DNA from: Anaeramoeba flamelloides
Lineage: Eukaryota > Metamonada > Anaeramoebidae
DNA length: 64,000 bases
NCBI GenBank assembly: GCA_027625915.1
Contig: JANTQA010000036.1
Coordinates: 2,723,501 to 2,787,500, forward strand
Direction: 5' to 3'
Shown: one piece after another, positions 1 through 11,186 of the stretch
Layout: every line of letters starts with the position of its first letter
Numbering within the stretch: position 1 is the first letter of the stretch
Made by a program: the position numbers and the translations under genes
The notes under the pieces: generated by a model
The model's input: the letters and a program-made list of their open reading frames with translations, nothing else
What the model was told of the DNA's origin: nothing
Database searches by the model: none

Positions 1-422
1 TGGTTTTTTGAAGTGATTATATTTCTTTTTCATCAAATATAAATCAAGAAATTCAGCATATTTTAAGTAATTTTTAAATAATTTTCTTTTTTCAGAGTGT
101 ATTTGGAGTTAACTTTCCTTTCCTGATATTCTTTGTTTGTAAACTGGTAACGAAAAGGAAAGCTAAATTAATAAGAAAAACAATTTATTTTTTCCTATCG
201 ACTTTATTTTTTTTGTTTTCTTTTCCAGAATAAAAAGAAAAACGAAACAAAAAGAAAAAAGAAAAAAGAAGAAAGAAAAGAAAAAGAAAACGAAAAAGAA
301 AAACAAAAAGAAAAACAAAAAAGAAATAGGAATAGAAAACGAAAAATCCTACAAATTCAAAAAAGCTTATTTTAAACATCTAAACCGTCAACTAAAACTC
401 AACAGACTTGAAGAAATTGAAG
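1..422. other. Left edge and GPCR upstream region
   Basis: AT-rich sequence with no supportable gene. Positions ~228-345 form a purine tract on the + strand made of short A-runs separated by single G or C (GAAAAA-like units). It lies just upstream of the GPCR start and is probably promoter or 5' UTR. A possible reading on the - strand across it is only phenylalanine/leucine low complexity and is not a gene. Confidence 0.5.
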
Positions 423-1412
423 ATGATTACGGGTGTGATTGAAATAATCTCATTTATTATGATAAGTCTAAGTTCGGTATCTGATCTGATCATAGTAATT
501 TCCTTTATTAAGTTTGCAAATTTGGACAAACTCCATCGCAAATATCTGTTTACCCTGACCATTTACGATTTGATGAGTGGAATAATTGATTTTTTGCCAG
601 GAAGAAGTAACTCCTTTTTTTGTGATTTCCAAGCGATTGCACAAAGCTTTCTCTCGACAATCCCGCCATACTGGGCAGCCACCATCTCTTTGATCACATA
701 TTTACGGCTAGTTCAGAGGCGCAGCGAACGATCTCTGAAGCAAATGTACAAGCCTTTGCATCTTGTGATTGTTATCATTGCCTTGCTCTTCCTTGTTTCG
801 TCGGTCTTAACGGACGGGGGCTTTCGTACGCAGACGTACTGGTGTGCGCCCTCGGACAAAACCTTGATTATTATTTACACGTGGTATTGGGTCATGATCT
901 TCACAAGCCTAATTTTCACTCTGCTGACCGTGAAGCAAATCCGAAAAATATTACGCCAAAGCAACGAGGTTTGGACGAACCTTTCTCATCTGTCCCGCGA
1001 AAGGAAAAAAAAACAACTTATGATCCAATTGAAAATGCTTGTCGTTCCTCTTGTGTTCATTTGGTGTTATTTTTGGCCCTCAATCGACAGAATAATTGAA
1101 ATCTCAAATAAGAGAGTTTCGAAAGGTCTTTTATTAATGTATTCAATAAATTTTGAATTGTCCGCGCCCATCTATTGTGCTGTTTTTGTTTTTGGATCAT
1201 CTGAAATTCGAGAATCTTGGAAACAGTATCGAAGACAAAGAAAATTTAAAAAGTTTAATGATGAATTCAAAAATAACCCAAACCTAAACATACAGAACCG
1301 TTCAGAGAGAAACCAGATTTTTAACATCGCTGAGAAGGATATAGACATTGGAAATCAAAATTATGCCCAACTTACCGATCAGGAAGAGTTAAACCCCTTA
1401 TTAAAAAATTAA
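423..1412 (+). CDS. Class E (cAMP-receptor-like) seven-TM GPCR
   Basis: Predicted plasma-membrane receptor of 329 aa, in the size range of slime-mould cAMP-receptor-like proteins. The first in-frame ATG is at 423; the frame stays open a little further upstream without an ATG. Seven hydrophobic segments lie near residues 5-30, 40-60, 68-98, 110-130, 147-172, 198-226 and 233-258. Cys67 before TM3 and Cys141 in the YWC motif of the second outer loop could form the usual disulfide. TM6 carries a VFIWCYFWPSIDRI motif like the cAR family. A basic, Asn-rich tail of ~70 residues follows TM7 and would be cytoplasmic. In this family such receptors couple to heterotrimeric G proteins and often direct chemotaxis; the ligand here is unknown. 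The gene is a single exon with visibly higher G+C than its flanks. Family assignment rests on topology and these motifs. Confidence 0.8.
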   Translation: MITGVIEIISFIMISLSSVSDLIIVISFIKFANLDKLHRKYLFTLTIYDLMSGIIDFLPGRSNSFFCDFQAIAQSFLSTIPPYWAATISLITYLRLVQRRSERSLKQMYKPLHLVIVIIALLFLVSSVLTDGGFRTQTYWCAPSDKTLIIIYTWYWVMIFTSLIFTLLTVKQIRKILRQSNEVWTNLSHLSRERKKKQLMIQLKMLVVPLVFIWCYFWPSIDRIIEISNKRVSKGLLLMYSINFELSAPIYCAVFVFGSSEIRESWKQYRRQRKFKKFNDEFKNNPNLNIQNRSERNQIFNIAEKDIDIGNQNYAQLTDQEELNPLLKN

Positions 1413-1658
1413 TTTTTTTGTTTCTGTATATCAATCACTCCCAAGACTATTAAAAACTTTATTAATTTTTTATTTTTAACTACAAGGATCCAAGAAATGA
1501 AAATTTTGATTGGCTTATCAATTATTATTAATTACCGAGAATTAATATTCTGTGTGATTATAAATCCCAATTTATACATTCAGACCCATTCCATTCAATT
1601 TCATTTCACTTATTTTTATTGTTAGTTATCAAAATAAAGTGGAGACCTTTCAGTAGGT

Positions 1659-1677
1659 ATATATATATATATATATA
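1659..1677. repeat. (TA)n microsatellite
   Basis: Uninterrupted TA dinucleotides, about nine units. Such tracts recur beside mobile-element ends in this window. Confidence 0.9.
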
Positions 1678-1815
1678 CAGATAAGTATGAGTTATAAAAT
1701 CTTTTTCAACCAATCCATTTATACACATTTTTGATTTTAAGAACTTCTTTATTATAAAACTGAAAATAATCACTTTTTGAAAATAACTTTATCAGTTTAT
1801 TATTATTTTCTTTTT

Positions 1816-1845
1816 TCTTTCTTTCTTTCTTTCTTTCTTTCTTTT
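1816..1845. repeat. (CTTT)n microsatellite
   Basis: About seven CTTT tetranucleotide units inside a pyrimidine-rich stretch. No gene adjoins it. Confidence 0.9.
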
Positions 1846-3379
1846 TTTGAAGATAAATTAAATGTCATTTCACCGGTAAAAGAGTAAATCACTTGACAGT
1901 TATTTTTTTCAAAAAAATATTATGATTTAATTTTGTGGCAGCCGTCCCAGCCCTACTGAGAAACATTTAAAAGGCATGCAGTTTGGTTGTATATTAGAAA
2001 ATTTTGACTTATGAAATAGAAAATTTAATTTCTATCATCAGATAAAAATTTCAATTTTTGTAACTTCATTCGAGTTATTTTTTTTTATGTAAAAACCAAC
2101 AAAAAATTAAATTTCATCAAGGAAAGAAATCTAAGAAACTTACAGTAATTTAGAGGTATTTTTCTATCATTGTTTTTAAATTTGGTAAACCTGTACTATT
2201 TGCAATTTTAGAAATTGAAGATTCACATTAAGGTAAGTTTTTTTCTGGATTTGTTTGTCAGTTTACAAAACCAAAAAATCTGATAATAAATTTTTTTTCT
2301 CTTCTATTATAAATTTTATCATTTATTCTAAACGTTAATAATTAATTCACAAATTATATCATACAAGTAAAATTTAAATGGGACTTTAAGTTTCAGTGTA
2401 TCTAGAGTATAATTTATACCTCTTCAATAAAAAAAATGCAAAAAAAAATTGAAGATAAAATTTTCTAATAGAAAAACAATTATTATGTCTTTTCAATTTT
2501 CACAGTAGGGTTGGAACAGCTTTATAATTCTAGTTTAAATTAATTAATTAAAAATTTTTTTAGAATAAAATTTTGAATTTAATAATAAATATTAGACGAT
2601 CAAATAATTTTAAAATAAAATAATGATTATCTTTTTTTTTCAAAATAAAATAAAAATGGAAATTGATTGTTAATAATAAAAAAAAACTTATGTTAAATTC
2701 AATTTCGAATATAAAAAAAAAAAACCTTAAATTATTTTTATTTTTATTTTTTTTTATTATTTGATTTTAAAAAAGTGATATTTTTAAGAACTTTCTTACT
2801 CAAATTTCTTATTGCCTAAAAAAGTCATAGATATATAATTTTTAAAAAAAAAATATAAAGAGAAAAATCTGAAAATATTATCTAGTTATTATCACAGGTA
2901 TTAAAAAATGAAAAAATGATAAAGTAGATAATATTTCGTAATTTATTTTATGTAATTATTGAGATAAATGAGTAATTAAAGAAAATTTATCAAATGAAAA
3001 ATAGAAGAAGAAAAAAATGAGAATATCAATATGATAATAATAACATCTTTAGCGTGTTAAAGTTAAAAACTATCCAATGTTAGTATCATTATTATTTTAA
3101 TTTAGGAAATAAAAAGACAATTTATTAATATATATTTTAATATCTTAAATTAAATAAAAAAAAAAACTGTCTTTAGTTTTTTCAGACTTTAAATGAACTT
3201 AGAAAAATCTATGATTTTTCTCGATTCTTATAAATTATAAAAATCTAACTATTTTTTCCCAGGTTTACAAGAATTAAAAAGAATTGAGTAAAATCTAATA
3301 TTTTCTTAGATTCTTTTCAATTCTGAAAAACTACCCAGAGATTTAGTTGAATTATCTATTTATTTGTAAAATCAATGGT

Positions 3380-3690
3380 TTTTCGTTAGGTTTTTTTGAG
3401 TTTTCTATTTGTTTAGATAATCAATAGATTTTTGTTAGATTTATTTTTTACTTTTTGAAATAAACAGAAAAATTAACAAAATTCTTTGTTTATTTCAAAA
3501 AGTCAAAAAAACCTAGAACACTTCATTAATAAATTAGAAAACCTCAAAAAACCTCAAAAACTTCACAGATAAAAAAGAAAAACCAAAGAAAACCTATGCA
3601 CTCTTTACAAATAAAATAAAAAACCTCAAAAAAACCTAGAATACTTAACAAATAAAAGAGAAAATTTCAAGAAAACCTATGAACTGGGCA
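3380..3690. repeat. Foldback with tandem sub-repeats
   Basis: Arms at ~3444-3469 and ~3483-3510 are inverted (ACTTTTTGAAATAAAC against GTTTATTTCAAAAAGT). To the right of the centre lie about four degenerate ~60-bp units built on an AAACCTAGAA...ACAAATAAAA...AAAACCTCAAA theme. To the left, a shorter run of complementary units (TTAGGTTTTTTTGAG, TTCTATTTGTTTA) is present. The whole could fold as a hairpin whose arms are themselves repeated. Confidence 0.6.
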
Positions 3691-4482
3691 ACACCCCACA
3701 ACACGTTCCCGAATTCAAAGTAGGGGAGCTAAAACCAGATAAAAAGATTCTGAATAATAAATACAAATTAGAAAATCCATGAATAATAATTTGTCTTCTG
3801 AAGTAATAAGTTTTTTTTTAATTTGAAATAATGAATTAATATTTTTATTTTTCCCAATTCTTTTAAATTTAAAAAAACTCGATTATTTCCTCTCACAGTG
3901 AAAACAAGAAAATATAAAATTAAAAGTTTGATTTTGATTATTATTTTTATTTCTTTTTTGTATTGCTATTACTGGTATTACTACTATTGGAGTTATGCGC
4001 ATCCATGGAAAAAAATCCAAAAAATCAAAAGAAAATTAGACACCCATTTTACGTGGTATTAGCGATATTACTTCAATATATTATTATATTTATGGTTAGT
4101 ATCCTAGATGGGTGGATTTTAAGTGTATCTCAAGAGAAAATAAATCTTAAAATATTTTCAAAATCAGATCTAAATAGAAGAAAATTTTTTTAAATGATTA
4201 ATTCATATTTTCCAAATGAATTTTCGAATTTTGTTCCTAAACAGTTGAATCAAAATTATATAAATCAAAAAAAAATATTTCCAGTTCCAAAAGTGAAAAG
4301 AAGAGTTTAAATAAGGATACCCTTTTTTCACGAGTATTTTTCTATTTAACAATTTTAAAATAAAAAAATATTTGTAAACTAGTTGGAAAGAAAGATGAAA
4401 AATCAGTGGTTGGATTTTCTTTTTTAGCGTTTTTTGGAACAGAAAATTTTATATATCCCTCAATACAAACTGATATAAGAGA

Positions 4483-5015
4483 TTTCCCAAAAGTGGTTCA
4501 TTTTTTTTTTTACACATTTCATAAAAAATCATCTTTGTTAGTGGTATAGTTAGTTCATTTACAATATCAAAAAAAGTTAAATATTAATAACGATTGAATC
4601 AACGACTAAGGATATATTTCAAAATATGTTCATCAAAAATATTTCCAAAAAATGAAAAAATAAATTACACTTTTTTTAGTGAAAACATGCACGACCAATT
4701 TCAAAAAAAAAACCTGGAAATACAGAAACCTAACAAATTTTTTTTGAAACAATACAAATGCATTTATATGTTGAAATTCTTATATGAAATTTTGTTGAGA
4801 ATAAAAAAGTAAACAAAAAGATTTTTTCGATCAAAAAGAATATAATAAACACCAATTTTTACCAATGAAAAAGATCCGATACAACCGAGATCAGAAAAGT
4901 TTAATATATTTTATTTATATAATACAATATTAAGAAAAGAATTGAATTATTAAAAAGAATCAATAAATGATAGTTAATGATTTTATGTTTGTAAATACTT
5001 TTTTGAAGATTTATT
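4483..5015 (+). repeat. Interspersed repeat family E, copy 1
   Basis: Clearly homologous along ~530 bp to 12690-13215 in the same orientation. Shared blocks include TTTTTTCGATCAAAAAGAA followed by ATAATAAACACCAATTTTTA, and the TAATACAATA region. An open frame at 4594-4812 falls inside and is not conserved in the other copy, so I do not call a gene. No terminal repeats or coding capacity are recognisable; it may be a non-autonomous DNA transposon. Confidence 0.7.
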
Positions 5016-5179
5016 TTAATTAATAAACTCCATTTTACTCAAAGGTAACAGCTAAAAACAAAAAATTCACTTTATATAGAAGAAATAACCAAACTAAGAT
5101 TGTTTAGATTTAATAGATTTAATAAACTTCAAATTAGAGTTGATGTTCATAAATGAAATACTTGAACAAACCATAAATT

Positions 5180-5330
5180 TCAAAAAAAAAAATATTAAAA
5201 AAATTTTTTGGTCTACATTTCATTGGAATATCTCATACAAAATTTCTTTATTTCTTTGGAAAATTAGAAATTGTTGTTAAAAGATTTTTTAATTTGTAAA
5301 TGTGGTCATTTAAAAGAAAATATAAACCCT
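5180..5330 (+). repeat. Interspersed repeat family G, copy 1
   Basis: About 150 bp similar to the reverse complement of 34283-34440. Shared blocks are CATTTCATTGGAATATCTC against CTTTTCATTGGAACACCTC, and the TTTGTAAATG block. Function unknown. Confidence 0.5.
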
Positions 5331-5354
5331 TACATTTCTAAATGTTAATTGGGG

Positions 5355-5392
5355 TTTTTTTTTTTTTTTTTTTTTTATCAAATTGACCTTTT

Positions 5393-5427
<35 letters not shown>

Positions 5428-5468
5428 AATCTTTGAAAATGAGAAATCAAAAAAAAAAAAAAAAAAAA
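5355..5468. repeat. Poly-T/poly-A homopolymer cluster
   Basis: T22 at 5355-5376, A33 at ~5394-5426 and A20 at ~5449-5468 stand in line. The T and A runs can pair as a hairpin. They are bracketed by AATTGGGGTTT (~5348) and AAACCCCAATT (~5537), so the cluster may be the inside of a ~200-bp inverted-repeat element. Run lengths are likely to be unreliable in assemblies. Confidence 0.8.
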
Positions 5469-5536
5469 GACAATTTACTAATTTGGAAAAAATGATCTCC
5501 ATCTAAAAATTGACATTTTATTTTGAGAAGAATACT

Positions 5537-6095
5537 AAACCCCAATTCAAAATTTTTAACACACCAAAATTCGATTTGTGAAAAAAAAAAACACTTATTT
5601 TATCAATTCAAGAAGAAATACAAAATTAGAACAATTTGATAATTGAAATGTTAACACTTTTTTTATAAATAACAATACTCACAAAACAAAAAATAAATAA
5701 TTATCAATGCAAATAAATCAAGGGTGTGTTAAAATTTTGGAGAGAGCAAAAAAGTAAAAATGTATTAGTAAATTTGTTGAAATTCTATGAGGAATATTGA
5801 TCGATCAAATGGTTAGATGATACCAATTAATTTTTTTTTAGTTCTTCTATTTGGAACAACTCAATTTTAACATAATATCAATTCTTGAAAAAAATTTCTT
5901 GATCCAACCAAATAGGGTTCGGTAATTCAAAAAATAAAATGAAAAAAAAACTCTAAAAGATGAAAAAATTATTTTTTATATCTTTGAAAAAATCAAAATT
6001 ATTTCCAATTTGAAAGAAATTTTATTATTGTTTTCTTTGAAACATTTTAACTATGTGGAAAAGTTTGAATTTTAATTTAAATTAAACGGATTGCA
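5537..6095 (+). repeat. Interspersed repeat family C, copy 1
   Basis: About 560 bp homologous to 26265-26815 (same orientation) and 41305-41855 (opposite). Shared landmarks are a left end like CCCCAATTCAAAATTTTTAA, ACAATACTCACAAAACAAA, TTTTGGAGAGAGCAAAAAA and GATCAAATGGTTAGATGAT. The right side passes into ACTGAAAAAGAGTTTATA (6135-6152), a motif also found at 34 and 59 kb. No coding potential is seen. Confidence 0.75.
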
Positions 6096-7485
6096 TATAT
6101 TCTATTTCTTCAATAAACTGGATACCCCTTTGACTGAAAAAGAGTTTATATTCAAAAATAAATATGTCCCACTTTTCCGTCAATAGTTAAAAAGGTTGGA
6201 AAAGAATCAAAACAAAAAAAGAATTGGGTATTTGTTTGACTTTGTAATCCCTTTGTGTTTTCTTTTTTTAGTTTTAATGAGAACCTCATTAATTTTAAAG
6301 TACAAACACACACCAATGAATTTCAAAATAACAAAATGGTGATTGAAATACCTTGGAAGAGTTTTAGATCAAACAATCTTTCATCTCACACTGAGAATTC
6401 CATTAAAATACTTTTTAACTTTTTTTTTTGTAAAATTTCCTATTTTTCAAACTATTTGTATGAGATTTGAAGAAGGAATTTTATTGGTTTAAATAACATG
6501 AAAACATGTAAAATAATTGAAAACAGGGTTATTGTTGGAAAAAAAATTTAATCTTTTGAAAGTTGATTTACAAGTTGTAAAAAAATGGAAATTTAATGAA
6601 CAAGTTTAAAACGTTTGTTGGAATTTATAGATAATTCTCATATTATTTGACCCTTTAAATGCTTGAGGCTGGATATTTTGAATCACTTGGATTGAATTGG
6701 GATTAGATAGTTTGTATTGTTTGATATTAAGTTGAAATAGGAATATTTATTGTGATTTGTTGGATTATATATATATAATTGAAAAAAAGTAAAAAAAAAA
6801 AAATCTAATAATTGGAAAGTTTTGTTCATTAAACAATTTAAATCAAATATTTTGGAAAATGAAAAACCAAAAATAGGTTAACTAAGATATTTCCGATAAA
6901 TTATGATACATAGGATAAATGTAGGTGTAGCACTAAATCACTATCAATAAGTTGTTGATCAAATTCCGCAAAGTTATTCTTTTTTACTCTTAACTTCTTT
7001 AAATAATTGTTTGTTTTTCTTTCTTACAGATGTATAATTTAAAAAATTAATAACTATATTAAGTTATATATTGCCGACTAAAAAAATCATAGAAGGTCCA
7101 AATAAAAAAAAGAAATCCTGGAGTAAAAAAAAAAAAAATTTTAGTAGATCTAAAAAATAATCTGATACATTTGATTTTCTAATTGAAAGTTACTTTAAAA
7201 TGATACCTTTACTAATTATCTCGTTTAATTATTTTGAAACAAATTGTTTTTATTACTCAGATATTGAAATACAAATTTTGGAAACTTCTTAATTTGATTA
7301 TTACAGACATTGCCCAATATAAAATTTTTACAAAAAAAGTTAAAATTTTATTTTGATCGTTTTTGTCAAAATATTTTTCTTACAAAATGAATGAAAAATA
7401 ACAAAAAAATTTTCAACTTCAGATCTTTTGAGGTATGAGTTGTTTGATATTTTATAAAACTGTTAATTTGTTTAAAAAAATAAAT

Positions 7486-7491
7486 AAAAAA
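7486..7491 (-). terminator. Pol III terminator for tRNA-Ser
   Basis: On the - strand a run of six T follows directly after the tRNA discriminator base, the standard RNA polymerase III stop. A second T-run lies a few bases further on. Confidence 0.8.
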
Positions 7492-7573
7492 CGACAGAGA
7501 CAGGACTCGAACCTGCGCTCCACGAGGGAATTTGATTTCAAGTCAAACGCCTTAACCACTCGGCCACTCTGCC
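7492..7573 (-). tRNA. tRNA-Ser (anticodon UGA)
   Basis: An 82-nt class II tRNA without an intron. The 7-bp acceptor stem GGCAGAG/CTCTGTC contains one G-U pair, and the discriminator is G as expected for serine. The anticodon loop CTTGAAA between TTTGA and TCAAA gives UGA, which reads UCA. A long variable arm separates the anticodon and T stems, typical of tRNA-Ser. Internal promoter boxes are visible: box A TGGCCGAGTGG and box B GGTTCGAGTCC. The CCA end is not encoded, as in eukaryotic nuclear genes. It stands alone in repeat-rich DNA. Confidence 0.95.
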
Positions 7574-9938
7574 AGAAATACATTAAAATGACTTATTTGG
7601 AATATTTAAAAATTTTATGAAAATAAATGTTTTGTTCAAAGAGGATTTTCGAATTATATTTTAAGGTCTACAATCCCTGAAAAAAATGAAAAAGAGTACC
7701 TATTGTAGCATGTAAGTGACTAGTTAATTTGGTACTAAACTAATGAAGCTAGTATTTGGTTTCAGTAATAATAGTCGTTCCAAAAACACTAATTTCGAAC
7801 AACCAATTTTACTTCCCGAAATCAGAATTCAAAAGAAAGAAAAAAAACCCAGACTGGGAAGTGTTAACAAATAAATAACCATTTTTGGGTTATAGAGAAA
7901 TTTTTCTTAACTAATTAGTTAACTAAATGAAAAAAATAATTATTTTTAAAAACAGGAAATCTAATAAAATATGTTAAATATTTCCATCAATAACCCTCAA
8001 CCCACATTTTTTCATATCTAATCTATTATCCTTACTCTTCAAATGGGTTTTTGAAAAAAAAAAAACAATAATTAAAAAGCCTTATTCAACACCTCATATT
8101 ACTTTTAATAATTCCAAGTCAAAGATCGATCAACGAATAACCCTAATAACAAGTCACTACACCCAACTCACGATAATATTTCATATCATTCTTTTGTTCT
8201 TAAACCTTAAGTGAACAATAACACTCATTTTATTTTTTTATCCAAGACAAGTAAGAATGTAATTTCACATAGATAAAATTAAATTTTTTAAACTAACCCA
8301 CTTTATCAACTTCTGAGAACTAACGTTTCCAATTTATAACAAATCAGAATTACACAAATTAATTTTTAATATAAAGATCTCAACTTTTTCTATTGTTTTT
8401 ATTTTAAGATTTCGTAAAGTAAGAAAAAAAAAATTCCAAGAAATAATTATTAAATATAGTAATTACAATCAGTTACGAACACCATAAATTTCAAAAAAAC
8501 TGAAATTTCATGTTTTTTTGATCAATTAAAAATGTTTGTAATAATTTTTCCCAATTTTAAAAATAAATATTGAAATTATTAGGTTATCTTAACTTTTCTA
8601 ATTGGTCTATTGATAAAAAATCACTAAACAAACAATTTTAATTCTTTAGTAAATTTTGAAATTAAAAAAATTCCAATCTTCAAAAGTACTTATAAAATAA
8701 CTGATTATTAAAATCTAACTTTGATATTTAATTGTACAATCAAAATCATTTTTATCAATTTAAATATAAGTATTAATTTTAATTTGAAAAAGATGTTTGA
8801 TTATTGTGAATTTACATTAAATTATGAATACTATTTGGTCAAAAAAAATTGTTGAATATAACCTATTGGAATATAAACTAGTAGATTATAGATCTAAAGT
8901 AAATACAAAAAAAAAAAACTCATATTTTATGAATTTGAAAAAAAAGTAATTATTATTGCAGATGTTTCTAAAATTTAAGAATTTATACAAGAGAAAATCA
9001 TAATAAATAAAATTTTCATTTACAATCATTTTCTCAATTAATTTTTCAGATTACATATTTTTTTAATTTCAACTTTTACCAAAGAACCAAAATAGATTAA
9101 TTTATCAGATTTTATCAATGCACCCATAAGAAAAGTTAATGATTACTTGATAATTTATATATTTATATTTAAAATCGGAAAAATTTTTACAAACATTTTT
9201 AATTGATTAAAAAAATGCAATTTCAAGGTTTTTGGTTTGACTATAAGTAAAAAAAAAACTTATATGTTATAATCTATAAAATATCCTTTGATATTTTTTA
9301 TCCTTATTGAAACCATCAAGTATCTTATAAACTCCTTCTCAATCAAAGTTCCCCAAGCTCAATTGAAGATAGAGAACAAATTCTATAAGTTTATACAATA
9401 ATCCACCATAATAATAATTTCCAATTTCAAGATCAGATCATTTTTTTAATTTATCAATTTTTTTTTATTATTTTTTTTTCCATTTTTATTTATTTTTTTT
9501 ATTTCACTTTATTTTTTTATTTATTTAAATTAGAATTTTTATCTTAATTAGTCATTCAAAACTCAATAAATAAATTAATTAATAATAAATATCAAAATAA
9601 TGTTGTTATTTTTTTGGTAAAAAAAAATAAAAAAAAGAATTACTGAGAAATTTTCATTTTTTTTTTATTTTCAAATTAAAAATGATTAAATATCAAATTA
9701 AAAGTAAAATTAAATTCAGGTTTCTTAGTCAATACATATATTTTAATAGGAATAATTATCCAAATCGTTAATTCAAGCAATATAAAATCATTAAAATTTT
9801 AAAAACAAAAAAAAAATTGTAAAATAATTTTTTTTTGATCTGATACAATCGATTTAATTCAATCAAAAATCCTTTACCGAATAAAGTAATAAAATCTAAA
9901 TAAATAACAAAAATATATAAAATAACTTTTGAATATTA

Positions 9939-10135
9939 CAGTCAGTTCCACTTTTAAGGCACAAACTACAACGAGAATTAAATCACAATAAAAATCTCAA
10001 ATTAAGGCACAAAATTATTGGATTCTAGTAAAATAATTTTTTTTAAAAAAAAATTCCATATTTAGTAATTAATTCAAGATTTTTTTGTGCTTTAAATTAT
10101 GTTGAAACTTTGTGCCTTAAAAGTTAAACTGACTG
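9939..10135. mobile_element. MITE family A, copy 1
   Basis: A 197-bp near-palindrome with ends CAGTCAGTT/AACTGACTG and a TA on each side (9937-9938, 10136-10137). Inner inverted motifs are TTTTAAGGCACAAACT and AATTAAGGCACAAAATT. It has no coding capacity. TA target duplications and CAGT-type ends are typical of Tc1/mariner-mobilised non-autonomous elements. Five more copies lie in the window. Confidence 0.85.
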
Positions 10136-11126
10136 TATCTAAAGAAAATTGAACACATGAACGACTAAACCTAAAAAAAAAAAAATTAACTTTTAAAAAT
10201 TATTCAAAGTTAATAAAACAATCTTTGAAACCAAAAACTTTAATTTTTTTTTTTTAGTTTGAAAAAATTTGAATAATATATTTATGAAAATTGAATTTAT
10301 GAATCTAAATTAAATCAGATTAATATTAAAATAGAATTTTTATAAAAAATATCTCTTATTAAATAATATTGTTCATTTATGTCTAGATTTTAAAAAATAC
10401 AAAAATAAGAGTTTTTTTTTAAAAAAATAAATCAATTATTAATCTGAATAGGATTATTGGCCAAATAATTATAATTATAAAAATATGTGTTAAAATAATT
10501 TGTAATTTTACAATAGATAAAAATACTATTTTTTTAAAAAAAATATATTTATATATGTCGTTACAACCCAAAAAACACTAAAAATGGAAAACTGAACCAA
10601 CACCTTCCAGTAAAAAAATTAAAAAAAACTATTAGAAAAAATAAAAATAAATAACGTTTGTATTTAACTTTTTCTTGAAAATATTTTTTTCCAAAATGAT
10701 TGAATTCAAACTTGAAATTATGTATATTGTTATATACAATATCTTATTTTGTCTCATTTACTAAACAAATCCTAAATTATCGGAATTTTATTTTCAAAAA
10801 ATGGAAATAATTTGATCTTCAATTTTTTTTTTATTTTTAAATGGTAAAATTAAAAAAAAAGTTATTTAAACAAAATAAACCCTCTGGAAAAATCTTCTAA
10901 TTTAATATATTAACTTATTCTTTGATTACAAAATTAACTCAATCCCAATAAAAAAAAAAAAAATAAAAAAGTGCACAGTAATTTTAAAAAAATATTTTCG
11001 ATATTCAAAAGTTGAGAGTGTTTTCATTCCAAAAAATTTATCCAAGTGGTTAATTGGATTTAGTTATGAAACTTAGATTTCAAAAAAATATTAATCAGAA
11101 ACAAATAGTGCTTTTTTATATTAAAG

Positions 11127-11128
<2 letters not shown>

Positions 11129-11186
<58 letters not shown>
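11129..11186. repeat. (CA)n-(TA)n compound microsatellite
   Basis: About sixteen CA units run into about eleven TA units, directly abutting the left end of the Tc1-like element. This fits repeat growth at a TA insertion target. Confidence 0.9.

Larger units (their letters stand above)
1413..7485. other. Repeat-rich gene desert
   Basis: About 6 kb with no convincing gene. It holds the repeats listed separately, plus A/T homopolymers. Short open stretches at 3963-4193 and 6255-6470 have low-complexity or unconvincing translations. The second follows a T-rich tract ending in AG and could be a stray exon, but no partner is visible. Confidence 0.5.

Noticed and set aside
408-422. TTG start for the GPCR
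   Set aside because: Eukaryotic genes here begin with ATG; the first in-frame ATG is at 423.
3480-3690. CRISPR-like spaced repeats
   Set aside because: The units are degenerate, adjacent and inside a foldback in a eukaryotic genome; there are no regular unique spacers.
4594-4812. 72-codon frame
   Set aside because: It lies in repeat family E and is not conserved in the second copy at 12.7 kb.
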